Shown here: positions 18,256 through 27,579 of the stretch, in pieces
How positions within the stretch are numbered: position 1 is the first letter of the stretch
How the letters are laid out: every line of letters starts with the position of its first letter
Assembly: GCA_029560215.1 (NCBI GenBank)
Contig: JAKPZB010000091.1
Coordinates: 1-43,329, forward strand
Length of the DNA stretch: 43,329 nucleotides
Reading direction: 5' to 3'
Origin: Methanobacteriota archaeon
GTDB lineage: Archaea; Thermoplasmatota; Thermoplasmata; Methanomassiliicoccales; UBA472
Made by a program: the position numbers and the translations under genes
Notes under the pieces: generated by a model
Databases searched by the model: none
The model's input: only the letters and a program-made list of their open reading frames with translations
Told to the model about the DNA's origin: nothing

Positions 18256-19422
18256 ATGCAGCTCACCCCGGAAGAGCAGGCCATGCTGGCCGGCAAGGAA
18301 GGCAAGGCCAAGCGCAAGGCCATGGAGCTATTGGTGGCCTTGGGGGCCATATACGGCGCCGACCGCCTCGTACCCATCACCTCCGCCCACCTCTCCGGAG
18401 TGTCCTACAAGACCATAGGCGAGGGCGGGATCGATTTCCTGGAGGAGATGGCCGCCGACGGAAAGGTGGTCGTGCCCACCACCCTAAACCCCATGGGGAT
18501 GGACGGGGAGCGGTGGAAGGAGATGGGCGTGGACCAGCATTTCGCCGACCGGCAACTGCTCATCATATCGCTCTACGAAAAGATGGGCGTGGAGGTCAAC
18601 TGCACCTGCACCCCCTATCTGCTCACCAACCGGCCGAAGGTGGGGGACCACATCGCCTGGGCGGAATCTTCGGCGCTTTCCTTCGCCAATTCCGTGCTGG
18701 GCGCCCGCACCAACCGGGAAGGTGGCCCGGGAGCCCTGGCCGCGGCCATCACCGGGCGCACCCCCAACTACGGGCTGCATCTGGACCAGAACCGCAGGGC
18801 CACCCACGTGGTGGAGGTGGAAAAGGGGATAACCAAGGACGAGTGGTCCCTGGTCGGGCACGCCGTGGGAAGGAAACTGGGGGCCTGCATACCCTTCTTC
18901 CGCGGGCTCGGCAACGACGTGAACTGCCTCAAATCCCTGGCCGCGGCCATGGCCGCCGCTGGTTCGGTGGCCATGTTCATGGTGGAGAACGCCACCCCGG
19001 AGCAGCCTGATTCGCTCGAGGGGCTGCCGGTGGTCAAGATCACCCGCCAGGACATCGAGGACACCGTCAAGCGGCTGAGAACCGGGACCAAGCCGGACCT
19101 CATCGCCATAGGCTGCCCCCATCTCTCGGAGAGGGAGATGAAGGAGCTGGCCGGTTTCCTCGACGGCAAGAGGAAGAAAGGCGATGTGGAGGTCTGGTTC
19201 TGCACCTCCAAGGGCGTGTGGCTGCGCTGCCCCAAGGAGCGGGCGGTGCTGGAGCGCTTCGGCAAGGTGCTCTGCGACACCTGCATGGTGGTGGCGCCTA
19301 TCGAGGGGAAGCACAAGGTCACCGCCAGCGATTCCGCCAAGGCCTGCGCCTACCTTCCCGGGCTGTGCTCGCAGAAGGTGTATTGCGGTTCCCGGCGCGA
19401 ACTCATGGAGCTGATGCTGTGA
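18256..19422 (+). CDS. aconitase X catalytic (large) subunit, phosphomevalonate dehydratase large subunit-like
   Basis: MQLTPEEQAMLAGKEGKAKRKAMELLVALGAIYGADRLVPITSAHLSGVSYKTIGEGGIDFLEEM; CTCTPYLLTNRPKVGDHIAWAESSALSFANSVLGARTNREGGPGALAAAITGRTPNYGLH. Start after the tRNA, not 18145. Confidence 0.9.
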   Translation: MQLTPEEQAMLAGKEGKAKRKAMELLVALGAIYGADRLVPITSAHLSGVSYKTIGEGGIDFLEEMAADGKVVVPTTLNPMGMDGERWKEMGVDQHFADRQLLIISLYEKMGVEVNCTCTPYLLTNRPKVGDHIAWAESSALSFANSVLGARTNREGGPGALAAAITGRTPNYGLHLDQNRRATHVVEVEKGITKDEWSLVGHAVGRKLGACIPFFRGLGNDVNCLKSLAAAMAAAGSVAMFMVENATPEQPDSLEGLPVVKITRQDIEDTVKRLRTGTKPDLIAIGCPHLSEREMKELAGFLDGKRKKGDVEVWFCTSKGVWLRCPKERAVLERFGKVLCDTCMVVAPIEGKHKVTASDSAKACAYLPGLCSQKVYCGSRRELMELML

Positions 19423-20192
19423 AGCTGAAAGGGCGGGAGATATTCAAGGGAAAGGCGATCGGACGGCTGCTGTTATTGGACGAACCGTTCAGCTTCCTGG
19501 GCGGGGTCGACCCGAAGACCGGGCTGCTGACGGTGGCCTCCGGGCGGGAAGGGGAGAACGTGGAGAACCGTATCCTGGTCTTCCCGTACGGCAAAGGCTC
19601 CACGGTCGGTTCGTACACCATCATGGACCTGAAGAAGAACGGACACCTGCCCGCGGCCATCGTCAACGCCCAGGCGGAGACGATAGTGGCCACCGGGGCG
19701 GTCATGGCCGGAGTGCCGATGATCGACTCCATCGACCTCTCCCTGCTCCGGGACGGCGACCGGGCAGTGGTGATCGGCGACGGATTGGACATGATGGACC
19801 TGGTGGAGAAGAGAGTGGTCACCTGCGTGCTGCGCCGTAAAGGGAAGATGCTGATACTGAAGCGCAGCCAGAAGGTCGGGACCAACAGAGGCAAGTGGGC
19901 CGCGGTGAGCGGCTACATCGAGCGCGGCGAGAGGCCGGAGGAGACCGCCCTGAAGGAGGTGGCCGAGGAGACCGGGATAACCACCGCCCGGCTTGAAGGC
20001 CGGGGAGAGACGCTGCGCATCCGGGACGGAACCTACGTTTGGAGCATCTATCCCTTCCTGTTCGAGGTGGGCGACGAGGAGGTCAAGCTGGACTGGGAGC
20101 ACACCGAGTGCGCCTGGGTGGAGGTCTCGGAGCTACAGGGCTACGACACCGTCCCCGGCTTCCTCAAGGTGCTGGGATCACTGGGACTATAG
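19419..20192 (+). CDS. aconitase X small (swivel) subunit fused to a C-terminal Nudix hydrolase domain
   Basis: GTG start overlaps the large subunit stop (GTGA). DUF126 motif FPYGKGSTVGSYTIMDLKKNGHLPAAIVNAQAETIVATGAVMAGVPMID at about 19419-19809. Nudix box GYIERGERPEETALKEVAEETGI at about 19909-19978. Confidence 0.9.
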   Translation: MKLKGREIFKGKAIGRLLLLDEPFSFLGGVDPKTGLLTVASGREGENVENRILVFPYGKGSTVGSYTIMDLKKNGHLPAAIVNAQAETIVATGAVMAGVPMIDSIDLSLLRDGDRAVVIGDGLDMMDLVEKRVVTCVLRRKGKMLILKRSQKVGTNRGKWAAVSGYIERGERPEETALKEVAEETGITTARLEGRGETLRIRDGTYVWSIYPFLFEVGDEEVKLDWEHTECAWVEVSELQGYDTVPGFLKVLGSLGL

Positions 20193-23100
20193 CGTCCCGT
20201 CCACTTCCTTCTCCAGCAGGTTCAGCTCGTTGGCGTCCAGGGTGGAAGGGTTCAGCACCATCATCATGATGGAGTTGTTTATGGCCACCTGGTCCCTCAG
20301 CGACTGGACGAAGCGCAGCACGGTGAGGAAGTTGTTGTTGGTTATCAGGTACTCCAACCCATCCAGCAGCACCACGCCCTGCCCCTGGGTCAGGAACTGC
20401 TCGAGCGAGTAGTTCAGCTTCTCCAGGTCCTTGGGGCGCAGGCTGTCCTCCTTGCCCACGTTGCTCAGCCAAACGATCGGGGTCTCGCCCAGTTCGTACT
20501 TGCCGCGGATCTTCACCGGGTAGTTGCGGGTGATGCAGAATCCCCGCTTGCCCTTCTTCAACTGTTCCATGAACAGCTCGTACGAGCGGTCGGAACGGTC
20601 GTCCTTGATCAGGTAGCTGTATCCATCCTGCAGTCCCTGGACCTTGGGCGCTTCCGTTTCCTCCTCTACGACCTCCACCCGCAGCGAGGCGCCGCAGGAA
20701 GGGCAGTTCAGGTCCTTGGCGGATACCTCCCGCCCACACTTGGCGCAGGGGGTGCAGCGCTGGAAGCCTCCGTCGGCGATATACCTCAGTATCTCGTCGA
20801 TGGTCTTGCTCCCCAGCCCGGGGACGCTCTTCAGCTCTTCCCGGTCGGCCGCCTGCAGCCGGTCCAATGAATCGTATCCAGCATCGTATAGCATCTCTGC
20901 CTTGAGCTCGTTCATGCGCGGAATGCGCAAGAGGTAAGGCGCCATCTCCGCCTTGTCCATGGTCTTGCCGGTGCCCTCCGGGACGGCCTTGCAGACCTCG
21001 ACGGCGCGGTCGGAGTGGTGCAGCGCCCGGCGCACGTCGGCCTTGGGCAGCTTGGTCATCTCCTCGATCTTGTCCTCGCCCAACTGCTTCAGGTCGGCCT
21101 CGGTGCGAACCCCGGCGTCCACCAGGGCCTCGGCGGCCTTGGCGGTTATCCCGGGTATCTTGGCCAGCTCCTTGATGGAATCCTTCAGGTTCATGGAGGT
21201 GATGCCCATCTCCACTTTCTCCCCCTCGATCTCCCACTTGCCGACCTGGTCGCCGTGGACCTCCATCACCAGTTCCAGGGATTTGGAGCGCACCTCGGAC
21301 ATGATGTGCTGCTTCCACATCTTGATGTATTCCGCCAACTTCGCGTCGGCGCGGACCTCAACCTTGATGAACTCCTCGACGTCCAGCTTCATCTCCTTGC
21401 GGGTCTGCTGGATCCGGCGTATGATCTCCCGGGAGAACCCTTCCGCCTCGATCTCACGGGTGACCTCGAAGTCCAGGTAGAGCTCGCCGCCGCTGAATGT
21501 GGCGGCGTAGACGTCCTTGGGAAGGGAAACGGTGAAGGATACCATGTTCGGCTCGATCTTCACCAGCTGCCCCTCGATCCCCAGGGAATACTCGCCCCGC
21601 TGCATGCTCTCCTTGATCAGTCCGGCCGGCCGGCTCTGCAGCAGCACCGCGATCTTGGAGGCCCATTGCCGATACACCTTCCCGATGGCCATGGGGTTCG
21701 GCACGACGTTGAGAACGGTCTCCGACCACTCCTCGCCGGTGCCCACGTACTCGACCTCCTTGACATTGGCCTGGGACTTGAGAATGTCCTCCAGGGCGCG
21801 CAATGCGATAAGGGTGTCGTTGCTGTCGACCTTGATCACCACCCTTTTCATCGGCCAGCGCAGCTTGACGTTCTTCAGCTGTCTCTCCCGGGTGACCGTC
21901 TCCACGATCTCCTGGACCATGGACATGGCCTTCTCCAGGCGTTCGTCGACCTTGGTCAGGTCGCTGTTGGGCCAGTCCATCATGTGCACCGTCGGCTTGG
22001 AGCCGTCCATGTGCCGGTAGACCTCCTCGGCCAGATGCGGACATATCGGCGCCAGCAGCAGCGTGGTCTCCATTATCGCGTCGTATAGCGTGCGATAGGC
22101 GGCCAGCTTCCCGGCGTCACCCTCCTCGCTCCACATGCGGTCCCTGATCAATCGAACGTACCATCTCGACAGATCGTCCAGTATGTACTCTTCCAAGGCC
22201 CTTCCGGCCTTGTGCAGCTCCAGGGCGTTCACCTGGCGGGTGAACTCGTTCTTGAGCTTCTCGGTGCGGGAGATGAGCCAGATGTCCTCCTGTTTGAGAT
22301 GCGCGCGCACCGCCTCCTTGGTGATGCGCTGCGGCTCGAAGCGGTCGATGGCCATGTAGGTGGTGGCGAAGTTGACCACGTTCCAGAAGACGTTCAAGGT
22401 CTTGCGGGCGTTCTTCACCCCCTCCATCTGGAAGGGGATGTCCTCCCAAGGGGCGGAGGTCTTCAGCAGGTAGAAGCGAAGGGCGTCGGCCCCGTGCTCC
22501 TTGATGACCTTGCCCGGCTCGACCACGTTGCCCTTGCTCTTGGACATGGGCTGGCCTTGGCCGTCCAGCATCCATCCGTGCATCAGCACCGATTCGTATG
22601 GAGCGCGTCCGAAGGCGATCACGCCCGCGGCGAGCTGCGAATAGAACCATCCCCTGGTCTGATCGTGAGCTTCGACGATGAACTTGGCCGGCCAGAGCCG
22701 CTCGAAAGCGTCCCGCCTCTTGGGGAATCCCAGCTGCGCCCACGAGGCCACGGCCGAATCGAACCAAACGTCCAGAACGTCCGGCACCCGGCTCATCTTG
22801 CCCCCGCACTTGGGGCAGACCAGCTTGACGGAGTCTATCCAGGGGCGGTGAAGCTCCATGTCCTCCACGTAGCCTTCGGCTCCCTTGAGCTCGTCGGTCA
22901 TGCCCACCACCCGTATCTCTCCGCAGGAACAGGTCCAGACCGGGATGGGTATGCCCCAGTACCTCTGCCGGGAGATGCACCAGTCGCGGGCGTTCATGGC
23001 CCAGTCGTATTCGCGGGAGGACCCGGCCCAGTCCGGGGTCCAGCGGACCTTCTCGATCTCCTCCAGCATCTGGTTCTTGACCTGGGTGACCCGCAGGAAC

Positions 23101-24347
23101 CACTGGTCGGTGGTTCGGAATAGAACGGGAGATTTACAACGCCAGCAGTGGCCGAAACGGTGTTCGATGGTGCCGCTGAAGAACAAGCGGTCGTTGGCCT
23201 CCAGGTCCTTGAGCAGCTCCGGATTGGCCTTCTTTATGTGCATGCCGACGTACTTGCTTCCCACCAGCGGGGTGTACACCCCGGCCTCGTCGACCGGGCA
23301 GAAGGGCTCGAGCCCGAACTCCTTGCCCAGCTCGAAGTCCTCCGGGCCGTGGCCGGGGGCGATGTGCACCAGTCCGGTGTTGGAGGCCTCCACGTTCTTG
23401 GAGGGAAGGACCTTGTGCAGCCATTTTCCAGTGGCCTGCGCCTGATAGGGGACCATGTCGATGAAGGGGGTTATGTACTCCACTCCGACCAGGTCGTCGC
23501 CCTGGATGGTCTGGAGCACCTCATACTTCTCCCAGCCTCCCAGGTCCTTGATCTCCTCCTCCAGCCCCTTCATGATGATGACCGTGTCGGTGACCCCGAT
23601 GCGCCGGTAGCGCACCTTGACGTATTCGAAATCGGGGTGAGCGGCCACCGCCAGGTTGGCCGGCAACGTCCAGGGAGTGGTGGTCCAGATCAAGAGCGAG
23701 ACCTTGGGGTCGTCCTTCAGTCGGAACTTGACGTAGATCGAAGGGTCCTTCTCGTCCCAATAGTCGATCTCCGCCTCGGCCAGGGCGGTCTCGCAGCGCG
23801 GGCAGCCCGGAAGCACCCGGCTGGCCTTGATCAGAAGTCCTTTGTCGTAAGCGCGCTTGAGCGTCCACCAGGCCGCTTCTATGTAGCCCGGGGCGATGGT
23901 GAGGTACGGTCTATCCCAATCGAACCACACGCCCAGCTCTTTGAAGTCGGCGTTCATCTGCTTCTGGAAGTCCAGGGCGAAGTTCTTGCACGTACCGACG
24001 AAGCGGTCGATGCCGTACTCCTCGATCTCCTTCTTGTTCTTCACGCCTATGGACTTCTCCACCTTGACCTCGATGGGTAGCCCATGCATGTCGTAGCCAG
24101 GAGTATCGCTCACGTTGAACTTCTGCATGCGCTTGAACCGGACGATCATGTCCTTGATGGTCTTGTTCATCGCTGTGCCAAGGTGGATGTATCCAGTGGT
24201 GTAGGGAGGACCGTCCACGAAATAGAAGTCCGGGCCGGAGGCCCTGAGTTCCTTGGTCTTCTTGTACGCGTCGGTCTCCGCCCAAAGGGCCTGCACCGAC
24301 CTTTCCAGCGCGCTAGGGTTATAACTGCCTTGGACCTGCTTTATCAT
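20187..24347 (-). CDS. ileS: isoleucyl-tRNA synthetase with C-terminal HhH, zinc-ribbon and DUF835 extension
   Basis: 1386-aa continuous ORF: class I synthetase with YTTGYIHLGTAMNK (HIGH-like), MSKSKGNVVEPG (KMSKS), C-terminal IleRS end EIEGEKVEMGI, then about 330 additional aa. Confidence 0.95.
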   Translation of the reverse strand: MIKQVQGSYNPSALERSVQALWAETDAYKKTKELRASGPDFYFVDGPPYTTGYIHLGTAMNKTIKDMIVRFKRMQKFNVSDTPGYDMHGLPIEVKVEKSIGVKNKKEIEEYGIDRFVGTCKNFALDFQKQMNADFKELGVWFDWDRPYLTIAPGYIEAAWWTLKRAYDKGLLIKASRVLPGCPRCETALAEAEIDYWDEKDPSIYVKFRLKDDPKVSLLIWTTTPWTLPANLAVAAHPDFEYVKVRYRRIGVTDTVIIMKGLEEEIKDLGGWEKYEVLQTIQGDDLVGVEYITPFIDMVPYQAQATGKWLHKVLPSKNVEASNTGLVHIAPGHGPEDFELGKEFGLEPFCPVDEAGVYTPLVGSKYVGMHIKKANPELLKDLEANDRLFFSGTIEHRFGHCWRCKSPVLFRTTDQWFLRVTQVKNQMLEEIEKVRWTPDWAGSSREYDWAMNARDWCISRQRYWGIPIPVWTCSCGEIRVVGMTDELKGAEGYVEDMELHRPWIDSVKLVCPKCGGKMSRVPDVLDVWFDSAVASWAQLGFPKRRDAFERLWPAKFIVEAHDQTRGWFYSQLAAGVIAFGRAPYESVLMHGWMLDGQGQPMSKSKGNVVEPGKVIKEHGADALRFYLLKTSAPWEDIPFQMEGVKNARKTLNVFWNVVNFATTYMAIDRFEPQRITKEAVRAHLKQEDIWLISRTEKLKNEFTRQVNALELHKAGRALEEYILDDLSRWYVRLIRDRMWSEEGDAGKLAAYRTLYDAIMETTLLLAPICPHLAEEVYRHMDGSKPTVHMMDWPNSDLTKVDERLEKAMSMVQEIVETVTRERQLKNVKLRWPMKRVVIKVDSNDTLIALRALEDILKSQANVKEVEYVGTGEEWSETVLNVVPNPMAIGKVYRQWASKIAVLLQSRPAGLIKESMQRGEYSLGIEGQLVKIEPNMVSFTVSLPKDVYAATFSGGELYLDFEVTREIEAEGFSREIIRRIQQTRKEMKLDVEEFIKVEVRADAKLAEYIKMWKQHIMSEVRSKSLELVMEVHGDQVGKWEIEGEKVEMGITSMNLKDSIKELAKIPGITAKAAEALVDAGVRTEADLKQLGEDKIEEMTKLPKADVRRALHHSDRAVEVCKAVPEGTGKTMDKAEMAPYLLRIPRMNELKAEMLYDAGYDSLDRLQAADREELKSVPGLGSKTIDEILRYIADGGFQRCTPCAKCGREVSAKDLNCPSCGASLRVEVVEEETEAPKVQGLQDGYSYLIKDDRSDRSYELFMEQLKKGKRGFCITRNYPVKIRGKYELGETPIVWLSNVGKEDSLRPKDLEKLNYSLEQFLTQGQGVVLLDGLEYLITNNNFLTVLRFVQSLRDQVAINNSIMMMVLNPSTLDANELNLLEKEVDGTL

Positions 24348-24430
24348 CGCCGTCCCTTTACGCCCCTATTGGCCAACTTCCTTTTAAACCCGTTGGTCCT
24401 GGCTACGCGTCATCGCATCCTCCGGACGGC

Positions 24431-25441
24431 TCAGAACATGTCGAGGCGCATTTGGTCCTTCTTGCCGGAGGAGAACTTGTCCAAGGCCCCGTTCACCCTT
24501 TTCTCGGAGAACCCGTACTCTCCGCAGAGCATATCCAGCACCTTCTGGCGGTTCGGCGGGCTCCAGACCAGGCGATAATCGTCGGTGCGTTCATAGTCCA
24601 GGAATATCGAGCGCACCCGCTCCATCTCCTGGTCCTCCAGGCCCAGCGAGCGCAATGCCCCGGTCAGCGTCCCGTGCTGCTTGATCAGCTTGAGCGCTTT
24701 CCTCGGCCCGATGCCCATCACCCCCGGGTGAAAGTCCGTTCCGACCAGGATGCAGAGGTCCACCAGCTGCTTCCCGTTGAGCCCCAGGGCCGCCAGGGTC
24801 TCCTCGCGGTCGATGATCTGCATGCGCACCTCGCGGTACTCGTCCCTTCCTGGCATCTTGCGCCTTCCTGAAAGGGTGAGGTTGCGCACCAGCCGCGGGG
24901 CGCCGAAAAGAAGCGAATCGAAGTCCTGGGAGGCCGAGGCCCAGACATCCCCTTTGGCGCACATGTAGGCGGCCTGCGCCTCGCCTTCCTCGGGGGCTTG
25001 CACCACCGGAATGCCCAGGTGGGTCAAGAGGATGCGCGAGGATTCCACGATCTCATTGGTGATACGCGAGGACTGGGTGGCCTTGGAGTAGGCCTTCCGT
25101 ACATCGCCCTCGGCCTTGGCCTGCTCCCATTCCTTCTTGGCCGTCTCCCTCCTTTCCCGGCGCTCCCGGATGGTGGCGTCCTTCTTCTCCGGGGGGATGC
25201 CGTCGAAGACGTAGGCGGGCCGCAGCCCCATCTCCATCAGGTTGGCGTTGCGGTTGAGCAGACCCTCGAGGTGCGAGGTGATCCTACCCCGGGGGTCCAT
25301 GAGCGGGGTCCCGTCCGGCTGCCTGATCACCGATAGGAACTGATAGATGGCGTTGTAGGCGTCGATGGCCACGGTCCTTCCCATGAGGTCCCGCGGCTCC
25401 AGGTCCTTGGCCGCGACGAGGTCGGATAGGTTTACGCCCAT
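24431..25441 (-). CDS. fen: flap endonuclease 1
   Basis: MGVNLSDLVAAKDLEPRDLMGRTVAIDAYNAIYQFLS, YVFDGIPPEKK, VVQAPEEGEAQAAYMCAKGDVWASASQDFDSLLFGAPRLVRNL, C-terminal PCNA-interaction-like KKDQMRLDMF. Confidence 0.96.
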   Translation of the reverse strand: MGVNLSDLVAAKDLEPRDLMGRTVAIDAYNAIYQFLSVIRQPDGTPLMDPRGRITSHLEGLLNRNANLMEMGLRPAYVFDGIPPEKKDATIRERRERRETAKKEWEQAKAEGDVRKAYSKATQSSRITNEIVESSRILLTHLGIPVVQAPEEGEAQAAYMCAKGDVWASASQDFDSLLFGAPRLVRNLTLSGRRKMPGRDEYREVRMQIIDREETLAALGLNGKQLVDLCILVGTDFHPGVMGIGPRKALKLIKQHGTLTGALRSLGLEDQEMERVRSIFLDYERTDDYRLVWSPPNRQKVLDMLCGEYGFSEKRVNGALDKFSSGKKDQMRLDMF

Positions 25442-25505
25442 ATCGATCGAGGAGGTTATCCCTCTCGGCCATAAAGTTATTGTCCAAGTCACGAATGATT
25501 TCATC

Positions 25506-25715
25506 ATGCGCGACGAGCACGGCGAACCCGGAAGGAGGCCGGTGACGGAAGGCCAGACCTACGAGGTGAAGATCACCGACATCGGCGAAAGGGGTGACGG
25601 GATCGGAAAGATAGACGGTCTGGTGATAATCGTCCCCGATGCCACGCCGGGGGAGACGGTGAAGGTGCGCATCTCCCGGGTGGAGAGAAAGGTGGCGTTC
25701 GGCCGGAAGGTCTGA
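25506..25715 (+). CDS. TRAM-domain small RNA-binding protein
   Basis: GQTYEVKITDIGERGDGIGKIDGLVIIVPDATPGETVKVRISRVERKVAFGRKV; ATG at 25506, divergent from fen. Confidence 0.9.
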   Translation: MRDEHGEPGRRPVTEGQTYEVKITDIGERGDGIGKIDGLVIIVPDATPGETVKVRISRVERKVAFGRKV

Positions 25716-25889
25716 TCAGTCTTCGGCCTTGGGAATATAGAGCATGGTGAGCCCTACGCCCAGCCAGATGACGGCGAGCATGATCACCCAGATGCTAGGC
25801 GTGATCAACAGAGCGGCCAATAGGAACAACAGCGGGGCGATGACAGTGAGGAAGATCACCATCTGCCTTCCAGACATCTTCATGTACAT
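25716..25889 (-). CDS. small (57 aa) predicted two-TM membrane protein
   Basis: Hand translation MYMKMSGRQMVIFLTVIAPLLFLLAALLITPSIWVIMLAVIWLGVGLTMLYIPKAED. Below the ORF track size cutoff. Confidence 0.6.
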   Translation of the reverse strand: MYMKMSGRQMVIFLTVIAPLLFLLAALLITPSIWVIMLAVIWLGVGLTMLYIPKAED

Positions 25890-25932
25890 CGCTCCCCGGA
25901 TAGCCGCCCTTTCGATATGAACTTTCCTGCGC

Positions 25933-26343
25933 TCAGTCCAGTTCCTTCTTCTTGTTCACGAACTTGATCCCCGCCCAGTCCTCGTCCAGGGAGGAGATCT
26001 TGACCTCGGCCATGCCGTGTCCGGTGCCCACCTCGCGGACGGTGACCCCGACGAGATCGGAATCGATCTTCGAGGAGGTCCTGGGGTAGGATATCCAGAT
26101 GATGCCTTCCCTCTTCAGGGCACGCATGAGCTTGGGGAATTCCTTGCGCAGTTCGTCCTCGGAGGTGGTGAAGAGCTGAATGAAATCCAGGTCGGTATCC
26201 CCGCTGCCGGCCTCGATCACGTTCTTGGGGAGGCGTCCCAAGGCCATATCGTACTTGGAAGGTGCGTTTATGATGCGTATCCTCTGACCTTCCTTAATTC
26301 CCAGCTTGGCCACCAGTGATTTCTTGGAACCTATTCTCGCCAT
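25933..26343 (-). CDS. DUF3052-like conserved protein
   Basis: KLGIKEGQRIRIINAPSKYDMALGRLPKNVIEAGSGDTDLDFIQLFTTSEDELRKEFPKLMRALKREGIIWISYPRTSSKIDSDL. Confidence 0.75.
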   Translation of the reverse strand: MARIGSKKSLVAKLGIKEGQRIRIINAPSKYDMALGRLPKNVIEAGSGDTDLDFIQLFTTSEDELRKEFPKLMRALKREGIIWISYPRTSSKIDSDLVGVTVREVGTGHGMAEVKISSLDEDWAGIKFVNKKKELD

Positions 26344-26447
26344 GATCGGACCATTCCCGCGATTTGTAAAACCCTATCGTTTAAATACGACAAGGTTCGC
26401 CCTAGATTTCGGTTCACCGTTATTATACTTGCTATTGAAAATCGCTT

Positions 26448-27095
26448 TCAATACTTGTGCCAAAGGTCGATCTCGGCCGCCATGTCCTTGGCCTTGAACA
26501 AGGCCGATCCGGCGGCCAGCACGGTGGCGCCGTTCTCCACGCACAGCTTTCCGGTCTCCCGGTTGACGCCGCCATCGATGACGATCTCGAAATCCAGCTT
26601 GTTGTCGTCCCTGATCCGGCGGGACCGCGATATCTTCGGCAGAACGTCCGACCGGAAGGATTGGCCGCCGAAGCCGGGCTGAACGGTCATGATCAACAGC
26701 AGATCGATGTCCCCAAAATAGGGTTCCACCTTGGCCAGCTCGGTTCCGGGATTGAGGGATATCCCGGCCTTCATCCCCAGTCGCTGGATGTGGGCGAGAA
26801 CGCCCTTGACGTCATGGGTGGCCTCCACATGCACCGTGAGATAATCGGCCCCGCACTCCGCGAAGCGCTCCACATACCTCTCAGGCATCTCGATCATCAG
26901 GTGCACGTCAAAAGGTATCTTGGCGTGCGGCCGCAAAGCCTTGATCACCTCCGGACCGATGGTCAGGTTGGGAACGAACACCCCGTCCATGACATCCACG
27001 TGTATCCAGTCGGCCTTGGCCGCCTCGACCCGGCGAACCTCGTCGCCCAGCCGGGCGAAATCGGCGGAAAGTATCGATGGGGCTACCTTGACCAT
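26448..27095 (-). CDS. rpe: ribulose-phosphate 3-epimerase
   Basis: VKVAPSILSADFARLGDEV, DWIHVDVMDGVFVPNLTIGPEVI, PFDVHLMIEMPERYVE, LLIMTVQPGFGGQSF, EIVIDGGVNRETG. Confidence 0.95.
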   Translation of the reverse strand: MVKVAPSILSADFARLGDEVRRVEAAKADWIHVDVMDGVFVPNLTIGPEVIKALRPHAKIPFDVHLMIEMPERYVERFAECGADYLTVHVEATHDVKGVLAHIQRLGMKAGISLNPGTELAKVEPYFGDIDLLLIMTVQPGFGGQSFRSDVLPKISRSRRIRDDNKLDFEIVIDGGVNRETGKLCVENGATVLAAGSALFKAKDMAAEIDLWHKY

Positions 27096-27162
27096 GATGG
27101 GACCTCGGAACGGTCTGGAGATGGTCCCCAGGCTAAAAATACTTTGGATTCCCGCCTTTCGG

Positions 27163-27579
27163 TCAAGGGACCAGCAGCAGTGGGACCTTGATGTTCTGGG
27201 ATACCTGGCCTGAGACGCCTCCCAGGGAGATGGCCGGCGAGCTTCCCGATCCCTTGCGGCCCATGATCACCAGATGATGTTTCCCGGACATCTTCAGGAT
27301 GGCCTCCGCCGGATTCCCGGTCAGCACGCTCAGGCAATGTTCCACACCCGATTCCTTTAGCAGCGAGGCGGCGGCGCGGGACTTGGCCTTGGCGATGGCC
27401 TCCACGTCGCAGACCGGGGCGGTCTTCTCCATGAAGTAGTCGCAGTCCATGGGCGTCACCACCACCAGCAAGGTCACGCAACCGTCTACCGACACCAGGA
27501 GGTCGCGGGCGAACTCCACCGCCCTGAGGGAGTTCTCCGAGCCGTCAACGCAGACCAGGACCTTGCGCCTGTCGTTCAT
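27163..27579 (-). CDS. universal stress protein (UspA) family
   Basis: KVLVCVDGSENSLRAVEFARDLL ... LVIMGRKGSGSSPAISLGGVSGQVSQNIKVPLLLVP. Confidence 0.9.
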   Translation of the reverse strand: MNDRRKVLVCVDGSENSLRAVEFARDLLVSVDGCVTLLVVVTPMDCDYFMEKTAPVCDVEAIAKAKSRAAASLLKESGVEHCLSVLTGNPAEAILKMSGKHHLVIMGRKGSGSSPAISLGGVSGQVSQNIKVPLLLVP

